Shown: positions 24,864-33,981, counted from the stretch's first letter. The stretch is DNA of 64,000 nt from Chloroflexota bacterium (GCA_027624075.1 JAQBUH010000011.1:1-64000), one strand, 5' to 3'. The notes: generated by a model from the letters alone, not told the origin. Program-made: numbers and translations.

Positions 24864-26435
24864 ATGAGTCTCAATACAGCCAGCTTTCCCGGACGCCGCC
24901 CACGCCTCAAATTGCCATTTGGCGACTACTCTCACGCCAGCCAACCGCTCGGCGTTGGCATCGTGGCGATTCTCATCATCTCGGCGGCGATCCTTTTTCT
25001 TGGCGACACGCAGGTCGAGCGCAGCGTCCTGCGAACCGCAGGCGCCGAGCATGAAAGCGATCTGCTCCGCTTCAGCGAGACGCTCCACTACTCAGGGCTC
25101 AGCCTCAACGGTCCGCAGGCCGGTCAAGACCTCCCTGAGCTGGCGCAGACCGCCATATTCGACACGCGCGTCAAACGAGCGCTCTTTGGCCTCAACGCCG
25201 AGAGGATGGAGATCTACACGCTGGATGGCGTGCCGGTCTACTCCACCGAGGGCATTGAGAACGCCCCTGCGCTCTCCGGCGGCGCACTGGAGGCGTTCGA
25301 GAACGCCAGCCGCAGTCAGTTCACCTCGTTCTTCCGGAGCCGCGCCTCTTCGCTGGCCGACTTCAGCAGCGACGCCGAGCTGATCCAGTCCTTCATGCTG
25401 ATGCGTGACGTCCCGCCTGACTCCGTCGACTCCGGCCGCTCCTTGATGGTCGCGGCGATCACCAGCGACGTCTCCCCTGAACTGGATGCCGCATACGCAA
25501 CGATGTGGCTGGTTGTTGGCGTCTTCTTCTTCGGCTCTCTCGTGATCCTGGCGGTCGTCCACTGGGTTTCGGTGCGTTCCAGCTCCCGGTTGAAGGCTGC
25601 GAACGACGCTCTGGCGATGCAGAACGTGGCTGTCAGGGAGTCGAGAGAGCGGATGATTGCCGCTGCGGACGCCACAAAGCGGGCGATATCGGAGGAGCTG
25701 CACGGCTCTGTCCAGACCCGCCTGTTCTCCATCTGGATGCGTCTCTCCAACCTGAAGAAGAGAATGGACAGTGCTGGCACAGATACCGAGCCAGCCCCGG
25801 CCCCAGGCCCAGGTTCAGAGAGAGCAATCAGGTCCGAGCTTGCGAGGATCATCGACGAGCTGGACGACGTGCGTGAGAACGACATTCGAGGCCTCTCGCA
25901 CCGGCTGCACCCGAGCATTGTGCGGGTTGGCGCCGCCCCGGCGCTGAAGTCGCTGTGCGACCGCCTCTCGGGAGACGTGAAGGTAGTGCTGCACGCAGAT
26001 AGAGCGGTGCGGGAGCTGGAGCCTCTGGGCGCGTCTCCGATCCCGGAGCCGGTGCGGTTGGCGGTCTTCCGGATAGCGGAGCTTGCGATAGGCAACACGA
26101 TCAAGCACGCGGCGGCGACTCGCTGCGATGTCCGCTGGAGTTACTCCGAGTCGCGGCAGGCCCTGGTCTTGAGCGTTGAGGACGACGGAGTCGGGTTCGA
26201 GCAGGGCACGATGAGTTCGTCCGGGCTCGGCATGGTCAATATCCAGGATTACACGGACGCCATCGACGGCAAGGCTGAGTTGAGGTCCGAGCCGGACTGG
26301 GGCACGACGCTTACGGTGACGATACCGTTTGTTCCCGTTCAGGCGGCGGAGTTCCAGTCACTGGCAGGCGCGAGGCTGAGGCTGCCGGACAACGTCACGC
26401 CGTTCGAACAGGGTGACCAGCAGGTGGCGGCCTGA
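24864..26435 (+). CDS. Membrane histidine kinase (HPK7/HisKA_3-like)
   Basis: 523 residues from ATG 24864 (an upstream GTG at 24831 adds 11). TM1 is GVGIVAILIISAAILFL (about residues 30-46), followed by an extracytoplasmic domain of ~165 residues, then TM2 (WLVVGVFFFGSLVILAVVHW, about 213-232). The dimerisation helix has ISEELHGSVQTRLFSIWMRL with the candidate phospho-His. The ATPase domain shows a weak N-box (AIGNTIKHAAATRC), DDGVGF and SSGLGMVNIQDY, ending GTTLTVTIPF. The E-x-x-H-G and GLGM spacing fits NarL-type kinases, whose partners usually carry LuxR outputs. Here both adjacent receivers lack outputs. Confidence 0.85.
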   Translation: MSLNTASFPGRRPRLKLPFGDYSHASQPLGVGIVAILIISAAILFLGDTQVERSVLRTAGAEHESDLLRFSETLHYSGLSLNGPQAGQDLPELAQTAIFDTRVKRALFGLNAERMEIYTLDGVPVYSTEGIENAPALSGGALEAFENASRSQFTSFFRSRASSLADFSSDAELIQSFMLMRDVPPDSVDSGRSLMVAAITSDVSPELDAAYATMWLVVGVFFFGSLVILAVVHWVSVRSSSRLKAANDALAMQNVAVRESRERMIAAADATKRAISEELHGSVQTRLFSIWMRLSNLKKRMDSAGTDTEPAPAPGPGSERAIRSELARIIDELDDVRENDIRGLSHRLHPSIVRVGAAPALKSLCDRLSGDVKVVLHADRAVRELEPLGASPIPEPVRLAVFRIAELAIGNTIKHAAATRCDVRWSYSESRQALVLSVEDDGVGFEQGTMSSSGLGMVNIQDYTDAIDGKAELRSEPDWGTTLTVTIPFVPVQAAEFQSLAGARLRLPDNVTPFEQGDQQVAA

Positions 26436-26654
26436 TCGGGACTTGCGGTTTTATCTGGCCAGTTTCATCTGGCAGCTAGCATCCATATCCACTGAGCCAA
26501 TGGATGCTCGTTCTTGAGCTTTCGCCTACTCCGCCGGGTGCGCTGACGAGGTTTACTTGATCTGTTGGACCCGTAGAAGACAGAGTGCCGTTTTGCATGC
26601 GCCGAACGGCCGCGCCAAGACGGCCAGATACGGCCTTGCACAGACGGAGAGAGC

Positions 26655-27038
26655 ATGTTCCGCGCCATTCTCGTAGACGACCAGCCGATCTTCCGCGACA
26701 TCATTCGCGGGCTCTTGCACCGCACCGGCCGCTTCCAGTTCGTTGGAGAGGCTGAGGACGGGATTCAGGCGGTCAACCTGTACACCCGAGTGAAGCCGGA
26801 CGTCGTGATCATGGATGTGCAGATGCCGAACCTGTCAGGCTTTGAGGCAACTGTGCGGATCCTCGAAGAGGACTCGGATGCCTTCGTGATCCTCACCAGC
26901 ATGCAGGCGGACGCCGGTTACGCGGCGGTAGCCGCTCAGGCCGGCGCGAGAGGGTTTCTGCCAAAGCGCCACCTTGACGCCGATATGGTGCTGAGCCTGC
27001 TGACGGAGCGCACGGACCAGGGTTACCTGGCGGCGTAG
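26655..27038 (+). CDS. Single-domain response regulator (receiver only)
   Basis: 127 residues, essentially one receiver domain. The acidic pair is in AILVDDQPIF (D8, D9), the phospho-acceptor is D54 in VVIMDVQMPNLSG, then Thr/Ser in VILTSMQAD and Lys in GFLPKRHL. It is clearly related to the receiver at 24071 (shared DVQMP/DIQMP and GFLPKR blocks), suggesting duplication around the kinase gene. There is no output domain, so it may act by protein-protein contact or in a phosphorelay. A terminator follows at 27065. Confidence 0.88.
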   Translation: MFRAILVDDQPIFRDIIRGLLHRTGRFQFVGEAEDGIQAVNLYTRVKPDVVIMDVQMPNLSGFEATVRILEEDSDAFVILTSMQADAGYAAVAAQAGARGFLPKRHLDADMVLSLLTERTDQGYLAA

Positions 27039-27064
27039 TCCGGCCAGATTTTCTCGACAGCTAG

Positions 27065-27099
27065 AACGGCCGCAGTGAAAGCACTGTGGCCGTTTTGTT
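27065..27099 (+). terminator. Intrinsic terminator after the two-component genes
   Basis: AACGGCCGCAGTG pairs with CACTGTGGCCGTT across an AAAG loop (13 bp, one G-U), followed by TTGTTC. It lies between convergent genes and should end transcription from the plus strand. Confidence 0.75.
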
Positions 27100-27134
27100 C
27101 GTCTGGCAATCGGGGTTACTGACCCGCCCTGTCA

Positions 27135-27830
27135 TTACTCACGCTTCCTGAGCCGCATCAGGAAGTGGCGGCCGCCGCGGGTGTACGGCGAGATGTTCTC
27201 GTTGAGAATGTCCACCAGCGCCTTCGTCGGGATCATATCTGCCTGGAGCAGCAGCTGCGCCTCAGACTCCTTCGCCCTGTGGAAGGCAAACGCCAGGCTC
27301 GTCACGTCCTGCCCGGCCTCCATGACCATTCCCCAATCGTTTGCCAGCGACTTGAAGGTTGCGTCCTGGTCCTCGATCAGCGAGCTCACAACGAAGTGGC
27401 CGCCCGGCTTGAGCACCCGAATAACCTCGGCGATGTCGAACACGTCCGTCGAGATTACAAGATCGAACATGCCGTCATCGAACGGCAGATTGTCTGCACG
27501 AGCCTCGACGAATGTGCAGAGGTCCGAGATGTTTTCGATCTCGGCAAGGTCCATTGCCACGGCAAGGGCGTCTGCGTCAATGTCGTTGCCGTAGACCTGG
27601 CATCCGTAAAGGGATGCCAGCCAGCGGGCGTTGCCGCCGACGGCGCAGGCCGTGTCCAGGATCTTCGTGTCAGGCGTGATCTCCAGGCCCTGCAGCACGA
27701 TGCGGAAGATGGTCTGGTTGGCGCCGACGTGCATGAACTCGCCGTACGAGGCGTGGTCCCAGCGAGGCCGCGACTCGAACCACTGCTGCAGGCGCTGTGT
27801 CTTGTTCAGGGGTTTCATCTGCTCACTCAT
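27135..27830 (-). CDS. Class I SAM-dependent methyltransferase
   Basis: 231 residues. SAM motif I is ILDTACAVGGNARWLA, followed by acidic post-I YGNDIDADALAVAMDLA, then a motif II region with LVISTDVFDIAEVIRVLKPG and GGHFVVSSL. The substrate is not indicated; ubiquinone/menaquinone-type and small-molecule methyltransferases share this layout. The start overlaps the end of the long frame of the cupin gene by eight bases. Confidence 0.85.
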   Translation of the reverse strand: MSEQMKPLNKTQRLQQWFESRPRWDHASYGEFMHVGANQTIFRIVLQGLEITPDTKILDTACAVGGNARWLASLYGCQVYGNDIDADALAVAMDLAEIENISDLCTFVEARADNLPFDDGMFDLVISTDVFDIAEVIRVLKPGGHFVVSSLIEDQDATFKSLANDWGMVMEAGQDVTSLAFAFHRAKESEAQLLLQADMIPTKALVDILNENISPYTRGGRHFLMRLRKRE

Positions 27831-28344
27831 ACTCGCCTCGGGGCCGTTGCGGCTGCGAATGGACTTTGCGAACTGGCCAGGCTGCCGCCCGGCGCCTCGT
27901 GCTAGATGAAGTGTGCCACAGAGTGGGCGTCAGGCGCGCTGCAATGGCCGCTCTACAGCGAAGGTTCCCAGCGGCCCGGACATGGCTGCGCCTCGCAGAT
28001 CCGGGCCACGGCGGCATTGTTGCGATCACGATTTCGAGCGGCGCGTCACCGTCGCTCCTGAACTGGAAACATGTGCCGGCCGAGATGGAACAGGATACGC
28101 CTGGCGTGAGAGCGAGAAGGTCTTCCCGCCCTTCGAGCGACCGCCAGAGCGCGCCGCTGCCTGCAACGCAGTGCCACATCTCCTCGACGCTGCGGTGACG
28201 CACCGGCCTGGTGATCTTTCCGGGAACCAGCGAGCATTGGACCATGCTGCCACCGGATGTGGCCACGGAGAGCAGGCGGATCTCAGAGCCGTCTGGCGCC
28301 AGGGCGTCCGGCTCAACCGGCAGGTGTTTGCTCTCGAATGCCAT
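27823..28344 (-). CDS. Cupin-domain protein with frameshifted C-terminus
   Basis: The first ~110 residues form a cupin: VQCSLVPGKITRPVRHRSVE, EEMWHCVAGSGALWRS (metal-binding His and Glu side chains), then LTPGVSCSISAGTCFQFRSD and EIVIATMPPWPG. After MPPWPG, family members normally have a short tail containing a GRW or GKW motif. The frame given instead continues for ~58 Arg/Ser-rich residues. In another minus frame the DNA reads EAQPCPGRWEPSL and stops at 27953, exactly the expected ending. The intact gene was thus probably 27953-28344 with a one-base change near 28000. Function unknown; sugar- or small-molecule-binding. Confidence 0.7.
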   Translation of the reverse strand: MAFESKHLPVEPDALAPDGSEIRLLSVATSGGSMVQCSLVPGKITRPVRHRSVEEMWHCVAGSGALWRSLEGREDLLALTPGVSCSISAGTCFQFRSDGDAPLEIVIATMPPWPGSARRSHVRAAGNLRCRAAIAARLTPTLWHTSSSTRRRAAAWPVRKVHSQPQRPRGEYE

Positions 28345-28433
28345 TGCGGGGTGAGGATAGCCCGTATCGAGCCTCTCCGCCCTGTTAGTCCGGCGCCTTT
28401 GCCGGGCCTTCGCTCACCCGGCGGAAGCAGCGG

Positions 28434-28892
28434 CTAGCCTCGGAGCCGGACCGTCTCTCTCAAGTAGACCAGCGTTGCGACGACCCTCTGGTCGATCCGC
28501 GGGCCATCGTCGATATGCATGTCCGCGTACAGCGACTTGATCAGCGTGTGGGTCTCTGCCTGCGTCAGCGCCAGCCTGCTGGCCACTCCGTGGTCTGAGC
28601 CGTCTGCCGCGCAGGCCCAGAGCTGGTCGATATCGTGTTCGTCTGGCCGCAGGAAGGCTATTCTCTTGCCGTCCGGTGACCAGACGGCGTGCTCCGCGTT
28701 TTCCAGGAGGAGCCGCGGCTCACGGTCCGCAGATGGATCGAGCCGCTGCAGGTAGACGTCTTTGAGCTCAAGCGGCTGGTCGCGCTCGAACCGTCCCACG
28801 GTGTAGAGGACAGACGCGCCGTCAGGGCTGATCGAAGGCTCCCGGGCTGTTCGGGTGTGATAGTGGAAGTCTGGTCCGATAGGTGAGGACAT
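28434..28892 (-). CDS. Truncated TolB/PD40-like propeller protein
   Basis: 152 residues, no signal peptide. Two WD40-like beta-propeller (PD40) units appear: EPSISPDGASVLYTVGRFER and HAVWSPDGKRIAFLRPDE. Proteins starting this way usually continue as S9-type prolyl peptidases or TolB of 400-700 residues. Here the propeller stops after WACAADGSDHG and runs into a helical tail (LALTQAETHTLIKSLYADMH) of a different style. A deletion fusing two genes, or decay of a larger peptidase gene, would explain it. I assign no activity. Confidence 0.6.
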   Translation of the reverse strand: MSSPIGPDFHYHTRTAREPSISPDGASVLYTVGRFERDQPLELKDVYLQRLDPSADREPRLLLENAEHAVWSPDGKRIAFLRPDEHDIDQLWACAADGSDHGVASRLALTQAETHTLIKSLYADMHIDDGPRIDQRVVATLVYLRETVRLRG

Positions 28893-29082
28893 TTTGAGAG
28901 CGTCTCATGTGGACGTTGTGGCGGCCCAAAGCGGCCCAGTTCGGGCCATATCGGGAGCGCAGGGTCTGTGCGCTGAGCAGACAGGAATTGTATCTCGCTG
29001 CCGCTCGACTCAGACACGGCAGCGGCCACTGTGCGACGGAATCGTGCCAGTCTCCCGCGCTAATGCGATCTGTTTGCTCGCG

Positions 29083-29547
29083 TCATCTACTTTCCAGCAA
29101 CTCGAATTCGGTGACTGAAAGCATCCAGCCGTGGCCGTATGCGCCAACTAAACGTGCGCTTGACGGATAACCGTAGACGGGGTCGTACGAGATCTCGCTG
29201 GACTCGCTGTAGTAGTTGCCTCCGCGGATCACTCCACCCATCCAGGCGAGCGCAATGGCGATCGTCAGGTCGCTGCTTGCAGCGCCCTGGGTGACAGGGG
29301 TGATGCGAGTGATGCCGGAAGCGGAAACCTTCACGTGCGCCGATTCTCCTGCCACCACAGGCGTGCATGACAGGCAGCCCCTGCGAATGACGTACTGATA
29401 TGCGGGCGGCTCGTTTTCCTGCCACCGTGCCCAGGCGACCAGCAGAGCATCAAAATCGGTTAATGCAGCGGCCGGGGTGGGCTGCTGGCGCGTGCAGGCC
29501 GCCAGTGCCAGGACTGTAGGCAAGAGGATTGCCAGTGACTGACGCAT
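29083..29547 (-). CDS. DUF6174-like lipoprotein
   Basis: 154 residues from ATG 29547. The N-terminal lipoprotein signal ends in VLALAACTRQQ. The mature part has WARWQENEPPAYQYVIRRGC with the following CLSCTPV cysteine cluster, then VKVSASGITRITPV and a long helix, the pattern of DUF6174 proteins (W..Y.Y....C.C). These are small secreted lipoproteins of unknown function. It is transcribed alone; the copy C repeat lies just upstream. Confidence 0.75.
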   Translation of the reverse strand: MRQSLAILLPTVLALAACTRQQPTPAAALTDFDALLVAWARWQENEPPAYQYVIRRGCLSCTPVVAGESAHVKVSASGITRITPVTQGAASSDLTIAIALAWMGGVIRGGNYYSESSEISYDPVYGYPSSARLVGAYGHGWMLSVTEFELLESR

Positions 29548-29608
29548 GGAAGTTCCTGGCCCGGTTGCCATGATGCTCTCTCCCCATGTGGGTAATAGTT
29601 AGATGGAG

Positions 29609-29870
29609 GAGCTGTTGAGATGGGCTTTCGGGAGTTGTCAACCTCAGACGGGGAACACGCCTACGGGTCAAGGGTGTTGGCTGAGGGGAGGAACGCATGA
29701 TATGTCATCCTGAGCTTGACTCAGAATCTCTCGGCTAACCGTAATCGAACGGTAAGATCCCTCGACTCCCAAGCAGGTGTCCGGCTGCCAGAATGGCAAA
29801 CCCCGGAAGTCCCGCTCACCAGCCCTCACTCCTGTTCCTACGATGGGGGAGAGAGTTTTCCAACAGAGCC
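29609..29870. repeat. Dispersed repeat element, copy C (about 262 bp)
   Basis: The left end AGCTGTTGAGATGGGCTTTC and the right end CCAACAGAGCC (29860-29870) correspond to the ends of copies A and B. The core shows TCCTGAGCTTGACTCAGAATC and GGTAAGATCCCTCGACTCCC. It is followed by CAATCAAGCTCAGCATGACA, a segment also adjoining copy D. Confidence 0.7.
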
Positions 29871-29871
29871 A

Positions 29872-30212
29872 ATCAAGCTCAGCATGACAACTCCGGATGA
29901 CGGCTATGGCAGGCGTGCCGGCTCTTCAGTTTGACCTCGCAGCCCGCTGATACTCTGAATAAGCTGGCCAGATGAACTGTGATAGGAGAGTGTTGCCGGA
30001 GACGCCCACCTCACTGGGGCCGAGCCTCGGGACGAACACCCCATTCAAGATCAAAACACCCGGCTTCAGCCCCCTGACATATAATCCTGCACACGACTCG
30101 AAGCAGTGCCGGTCGCTCCAGAGGCCCGCGAGGCCGAGCACCGATGGTTCGCGATGCGAAATCTCGTCTCCAGAAAGACCTCGCCAGAATGTCCCCAGAA
30201 GAGAACGGCGCC
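29872..30212. other. Intergenic upstream of the DUF1800 gene
   Basis: No gene is recognised. It probably carries the promoter of the DUF1800-NHL-DUF1501 cluster. In-frame starts for that gene at 30144 and 30189 lie here; I chose 30213 on ribosome-binding-site spacing. Confidence 0.35.
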
Positions 30213-31667
30213 ATGGTCACAACACCCGCCAGCATAGAGACGCAGCTCATATCGCACCTCCTGCGGAGAGCGGGCTTCGGCGGCACTCGGGATGAGATCG
30301 ACAGGTTTTCGAAGCTGGGCTACGAGGCAACGGTCGAACACCTCCTTAACCCACCCTCGGTTGAGTCCATGCCGCAGGACATCATCCGCCGCTACCACGT
30401 TGACCAGTCAGACCTGCGAGTGCAGCCGGCGACCGGCGCCAACTGGATCTACCGCATGGTCACAACCAACGCGCCGCTCCTGGAGAAGATCGCACTCTTG
30501 TGGCACCGCGTCTTCGCAACCGGCCAGACCAAGCTCATCCAGGGCAAGGTCATCGTCACCCAGCTGGAGATGTTCCGCCGCCTCGGACTCGGCAACTACC
30601 GTGACCTGCTGCTCGCCCTGTCCAGGGACCCAGCGATGCTCATGTGGCTCGACAACCAGGACAACCACAACGGCGCGATCAACGAAAACTTCGGCCGGGA
30701 GATCCTCGAACTCTTCTCGATGGGCGTTGGCAACTACACCGAGCACGACATCTACGAGTGCTCGAGGGCGTTCACCGGCTGGACCATCGCAAACACTCCG
30801 TACAACACGCAGAAGATGCGCAACAACACGGCGCGGCCATACGGCTACATCGCATGGCAGTTCAAGTACGACGACTCCGACCACGACCACGGCGAAAAGA
30901 CGTTCCTTGGCAAGACCGGAGACCTCAACGGCGAAGAGATAGTCGACATCATCTGCGAGCAGCGTGCGACTGCGCGCTTCATCGCCCGCCACCTCTATCA
31001 CCACTTCGTCGCAGACGAGGTCCCTGTGCCGCAGTGGCCGCACGTGCCGCCGAAAGACCCCGAGGCCATCGAGCTCATGGCGGACGCATACTTCTCGTCC
31101 GGATACAGCATCGGCGAGATGCTGCGTGCCACGTTTAACTCCGGTTTCTTCAAGTCAGAGGCGACGCGCAACGCCCGCATTAAGAGTCCGGTCGAGGTCG
31201 TCGTCGGCTCGTTGAGACTTTCTGGCGGGTACGAATGGCCGACGATGGACGTATACGACGCCAGCGCCTCTTGCGGCTACATGGGGCAAGGACTGCTGGC
31301 GCCGCCGAGCGTCGAGGGCTGGCAGGGCGGTGAGGAGTGGGTCAGCACGGGCGCGATGATGCAGCGGGTCAACTACGCCTCCAGGATCATCGGAGACCCG
31401 TCCCGTCCCGGTGTCAGGGAGATCATCGACGCTGTTTGCCGGAGTGGAGCCAGCCGGGACGCAGAGACGCTTGTGGACGAGTGCCTGCGGCACCTGGGTT
31501 ACCTTGAGCTCGGGGTTGAGACCCAGCGCGAGATAGTCGAGTTCGCACGTGGGCAGGTCGCGCAACTGCCGCAGGGCGGTGTCAAACAGAGAGACGAGGC
31601 GGTCGAGCGGGCGGTGATCGCCGTGCTGCAGTTGGCGGTGGCGACACGGGAGTTCCAGCTGGCGTAG
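30213..31667 (+). CDS. DUF1800 domain protein
   Basis: 484 residues from ATG 30213, with AGAAGAGA at good spacing; ATG 30189 and 30144 are alternatives. The family signature is complete: ISHLLRRAGFGGTRDEI at the N-terminus, KIALLWHRVFATGQTK, MLMWLDNQDNHNGAINENFG, REILELFSMGVGNYTEHDI, FTGWTI, then HDHGEKTFLGKTGDLNGEEI and a C-terminal APPSVEGWQGGEEW. DUF1800 proteins occur next to DUF1501 proteins; the biochemical function is unknown. There is no signal peptide or Tat motif. It is first of three genes (DUF1800, NHL propeller, DUF1501) on the plus strand. Confidence 0.92.
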   Translation: MVTTPASIETQLISHLLRRAGFGGTRDEIDRFSKLGYEATVEHLLNPPSVESMPQDIIRRYHVDQSDLRVQPATGANWIYRMVTTNAPLLEKIALLWHRVFATGQTKLIQGKVIVTQLEMFRRLGLGNYRDLLLALSRDPAMLMWLDNQDNHNGAINENFGREILELFSMGVGNYTEHDIYECSRAFTGWTIANTPYNTQKMRNNTARPYGYIAWQFKYDDSDHDHGEKTFLGKTGDLNGEEIVDIICEQRATARFIARHLYHHFVADEVPVPQWPHVPPKDPEAIELMADAYFSSGYSIGEMLRATFNSGFFKSEATRNARIKSPVEVVVGSLRLSGGYEWPTMDVYDASASCGYMGQGLLAPPSVEGWQGGEEWVSTGAMMQRVNYASRIIGDPSRPGVREIIDAVCRSGASRDAETLVDECLRHLGYLELGVETQREIVEFARGQVAQLPQGGVKQRDEAVERAVIAVLQLAVATREFQLA

Positions 31668-31749
31668 CAGGCCCGTCTGAACTTCTCCCTCGCTCGACAA
31701 GACAAACGCTCACTCCAACGCAGACACAAACGTTCACGCAAGCAAAAAT

Positions 31750-32772
31750 ATGACGACACAGGCAAGATCCAGGCTAGAACTCAAGTACCTGACCACCGTC
31801 GGCTTCACAGCTGATTTCGGGGGCCGCGGCTTCCACCTCCCCGTCGACATCTCTATTCGTAACGATGGCCGGATCTTCGTCATGAGCCGCAGCTCACCCA
31901 TCGCCACGCCGGGCATGCGCATCGGCATCGCAGACCTCAAACACAAGTTTCACGGCGAGTTTGGCAGCTTCGGCACAGACCCCGGCCAGTTCACGCGCCC
32001 GGCGGCCATCGCAATTAACGGCCAGAACCACCTGTTCGTCGCAGACGACAGCCTCAACCGCATCACCGAGTTCGACTCGAAGAACAACTACGTGCGGCAC
32101 TGGGGTGAAACAGGTGACAAGCCAGGCCAGCTCTCCGGGCCAAGCGGTCTCGTATTCGACAGGACCGGCAACCTGCTTGTGGTCGACCACCTGAACCACC
32201 GTGTCCAGATGTTCACAAAAGACGGCAGGTACATCTCGCAGATCGGTGGGTCCGGCTCACGGCGAGGCCAGTTCTGCTTCCCGTGGGGCATCGCTCTCGG
32301 ACCGGACGGCCGCATCTACGTCGCAGACTGGCGGAACGACCGCGTCCAGCGCTTTGCGCCAGACGGCGAGTTCATCGACATGCACGGGAAGTCCGGCTCA
32401 GCCGAAGGCCAGTTCAACAGGCCGTCAGACGTGGCGGTCGGCGCAGACGGCTTCATCTACGTCGCAGACTGGATGAACCAGCGCGTGCAGGCGTTCGACT
32501 CCGAATGGAAGTATCAAACAAGCCTCCGCGGCCAGGCAACGCTCTCACCATGGGCCACCGAGTACCTTGCGGCCAACGACGATGAGCGGCGGGCAAGAGA
32601 GTCGTTCAAGCCGGTGATTGAGGTCGACACAGTCGATCCTCACGAGGTTTCTGCACGTATCGAGTCCTACTTCTGGGACCCGGTCGCTGTTGAGGTCGAC
32701 TCCGAAGGCAGGCTCTACGTGCTGGAGACCAACCGGCACCGTTTCCAGGTCTACCAGTCATCAAGCAGTTGA
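31750..32772 (+). CDS. NHL-repeat six-bladed beta-propeller protein
   Basis: 340 residues, no signal peptide. At least five NHL-type blades are visible, e.g. QFTRPAAIAINGQNHLFVAD, LSGPSGLVFDRTGNLLVVDH, CFPWGIALGPDGRIYVADWR and NRPSDVAVGADGFIYVADWM. Each is followed by the N-R-V/I-Q-x-F ending typical of TRIM/NHL and peptidylamidoglycolate-lyase-like propellers. The C-terminal blade is VAVEVDSEGRLYVLETNRHR. It has no catalytic domain and likely serves as a binding or scaffold partner. It sits 82 bp after DUF1800 and 66 bp before DUF1501, so all three probably share a transcript. Confidence 0.9.
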   Translation: MTTQARSRLELKYLTTVGFTADFGGRGFHLPVDISIRNDGRIFVMSRSSPIATPGMRIGIADLKHKFHGEFGSFGTDPGQFTRPAAIAINGQNHLFVADDSLNRITEFDSKNNYVRHWGETGDKPGQLSGPSGLVFDRTGNLLVVDHLNHRVQMFTKDGRYISQIGGSGSRRGQFCFPWGIALGPDGRIYVADWRNDRVQRFAPDGEFIDMHGKSGSAEGQFNRPSDVAVGADGFIYVADWMNQRVQAFDSEWKYQTSLRGQATLSPWATEYLAANDDERRARESFKPVIEVDTVDPHEVSARIESYFWDPVAVEVDSEGRLYVLETNRHRFQVYQSSSS

Positions 32773-32838
32773 CATGCTGCCCGATGTGATATGGCCAGTG
32801 GCTGAGAAAGTCAAAGAGGCGAATACAGGAGCGGAACA

Positions 32839-33981
32839 TTGGCGAAGAAGCGAGACCGGGCACTTGTCGTCATCCAGCTCTCGGGCGGCAACGACTACCT
32901 GAACTGCGTCGTGCCATACGAGAACGGCCACTACAAGGACGCTCGCCCGAACCTGAAGATCACTGATGACAGGGTGATCCCGCTCGACAACGGCCTCGGC
33001 CTCAACCCCGGAATGAGGCCCGTCAAGGACCTCTACGACCGCGGCAAGGTCGCCATCCTCCACGGCATCGGCTACCCGGAGCCGAACCGCTCCCACTTCC
33101 GCTCGATGGACATCTGGCACACCGCTGAGCCGGCAAAGGTTGGCGACAAAGGCTGGCTCGGGCAGGCTGTGAGGGAGCTTGACCCGGCGGGAGAAAACGT
33201 CGTCACAGCGGTGAACTTCGGCAATGGACTGCCGCGCGCCCTTGCCGCGCCCGGAGTCCCGGTAGCCTCGGTTGGCGATCTCACCAACTACGGACTGCTC
33301 ACTGGCATCGAGGGCCATCGCCAGCGTGAACAGGCGCTCGCAACATTCAACCGTATCTACGCGCCCGTCGCCGGCAGCGGCGCGGTCATGGACTACCTGG
33401 GCAAGACCGGTCAGGACGCGCTGCGCGGAGCGGAGATACTGCAAACGGCGCCGCAGAAGTACCGCTCGGACGTCGAGTACCCTGACAACCCGTTCGCCTC
33501 AAGCCTCAAGGGCGTTGCGCAGGTCCACATGGCAGACCTCGGCACCCGCGTCTTCTACACGCAGTACGGCGGCTTCGACACGCATGCGGACGAGGTGAAG
33601 ACGCAGGAGCGGCTGTGGAGCCACGTCTCCGACTCACTGGCCGCGTTCTACCAGGACCTTGAGGAGGCGGGACGCAGCGAAGAGGTCGTTGTGTTGCTGT
33701 TCTCCGAGTTCGGCCGCAGAGTGAAGGACAACGGCACAGGCACAGACCACGGCTCAGGTGGCGTGGCGTTCCTTGTTGGCGACCAGGTGAAGGGTGGCCA
33801 TTACAACGAGTACCCTGAGATCGAGACGTCTGCGCTGGTCGAGGGTGACCTGCGCTTCAACAACGACTTCCGCGGCCTCTACACGGACCTGCTTGAGGAC
33901 TGGCTCGAAGTCGACGCGCAGCCGATAGTCGGCGGTCAGTACGAGAAGCTCCGGCCGTTCGTAAGCGTCAGCACAGGCTGA
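32839..33981 (+). CDS. DUF1501 domain protein
   Basis: 380 residues from TTG 32839, with AGGAG about 8 bases upstream. Family blocks: LVVIQLSGGNDYLNCVVPYE at the very N-terminus, KVAILHGIGYPEPNRSHFRS, YTQYGGFDTHADEVKTQERL, VVVLLFSEFGRRVKDNGTGT and DHGSGGVAFLVGD. These His/Asp/Glu blocks place it in the alkaline-phosphatase/sulfatase-like fold, but the function is unknown. Most DUF1501 proteins carry a Tat signal; this one begins directly with the domain, implying a cytoplasmic location or an unrecognised export route. It completes the DUF1800-NHL-DUF1501 cluster. Confidence 0.92.
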   Translation: MAKKRDRALVVIQLSGGNDYLNCVVPYENGHYKDARPNLKITDDRVIPLDNGLGLNPGMRPVKDLYDRGKVAILHGIGYPEPNRSHFRSMDIWHTAEPAKVGDKGWLGQAVRELDPAGENVVTAVNFGNGLPRALAAPGVPVASVGDLTNYGLLTGIEGHRQREQALATFNRIYAPVAGSGAVMDYLGKTGQDALRGAEILQTAPQKYRSDVEYPDNPFASSLKGVAQVHMADLGTRVFYTQYGGFDTHADEVKTQERLWSHVSDSLAAFYQDLEEAGRSEEVVVLLFSEFGRRVKDNGTGTDHGSGGVAFLVGDQVKGGHYNEYPEIETSALVEGDLRFNNDFRGLYTDLLEDWLEVDAQPIVGGQYEKLRPFVSVSTG

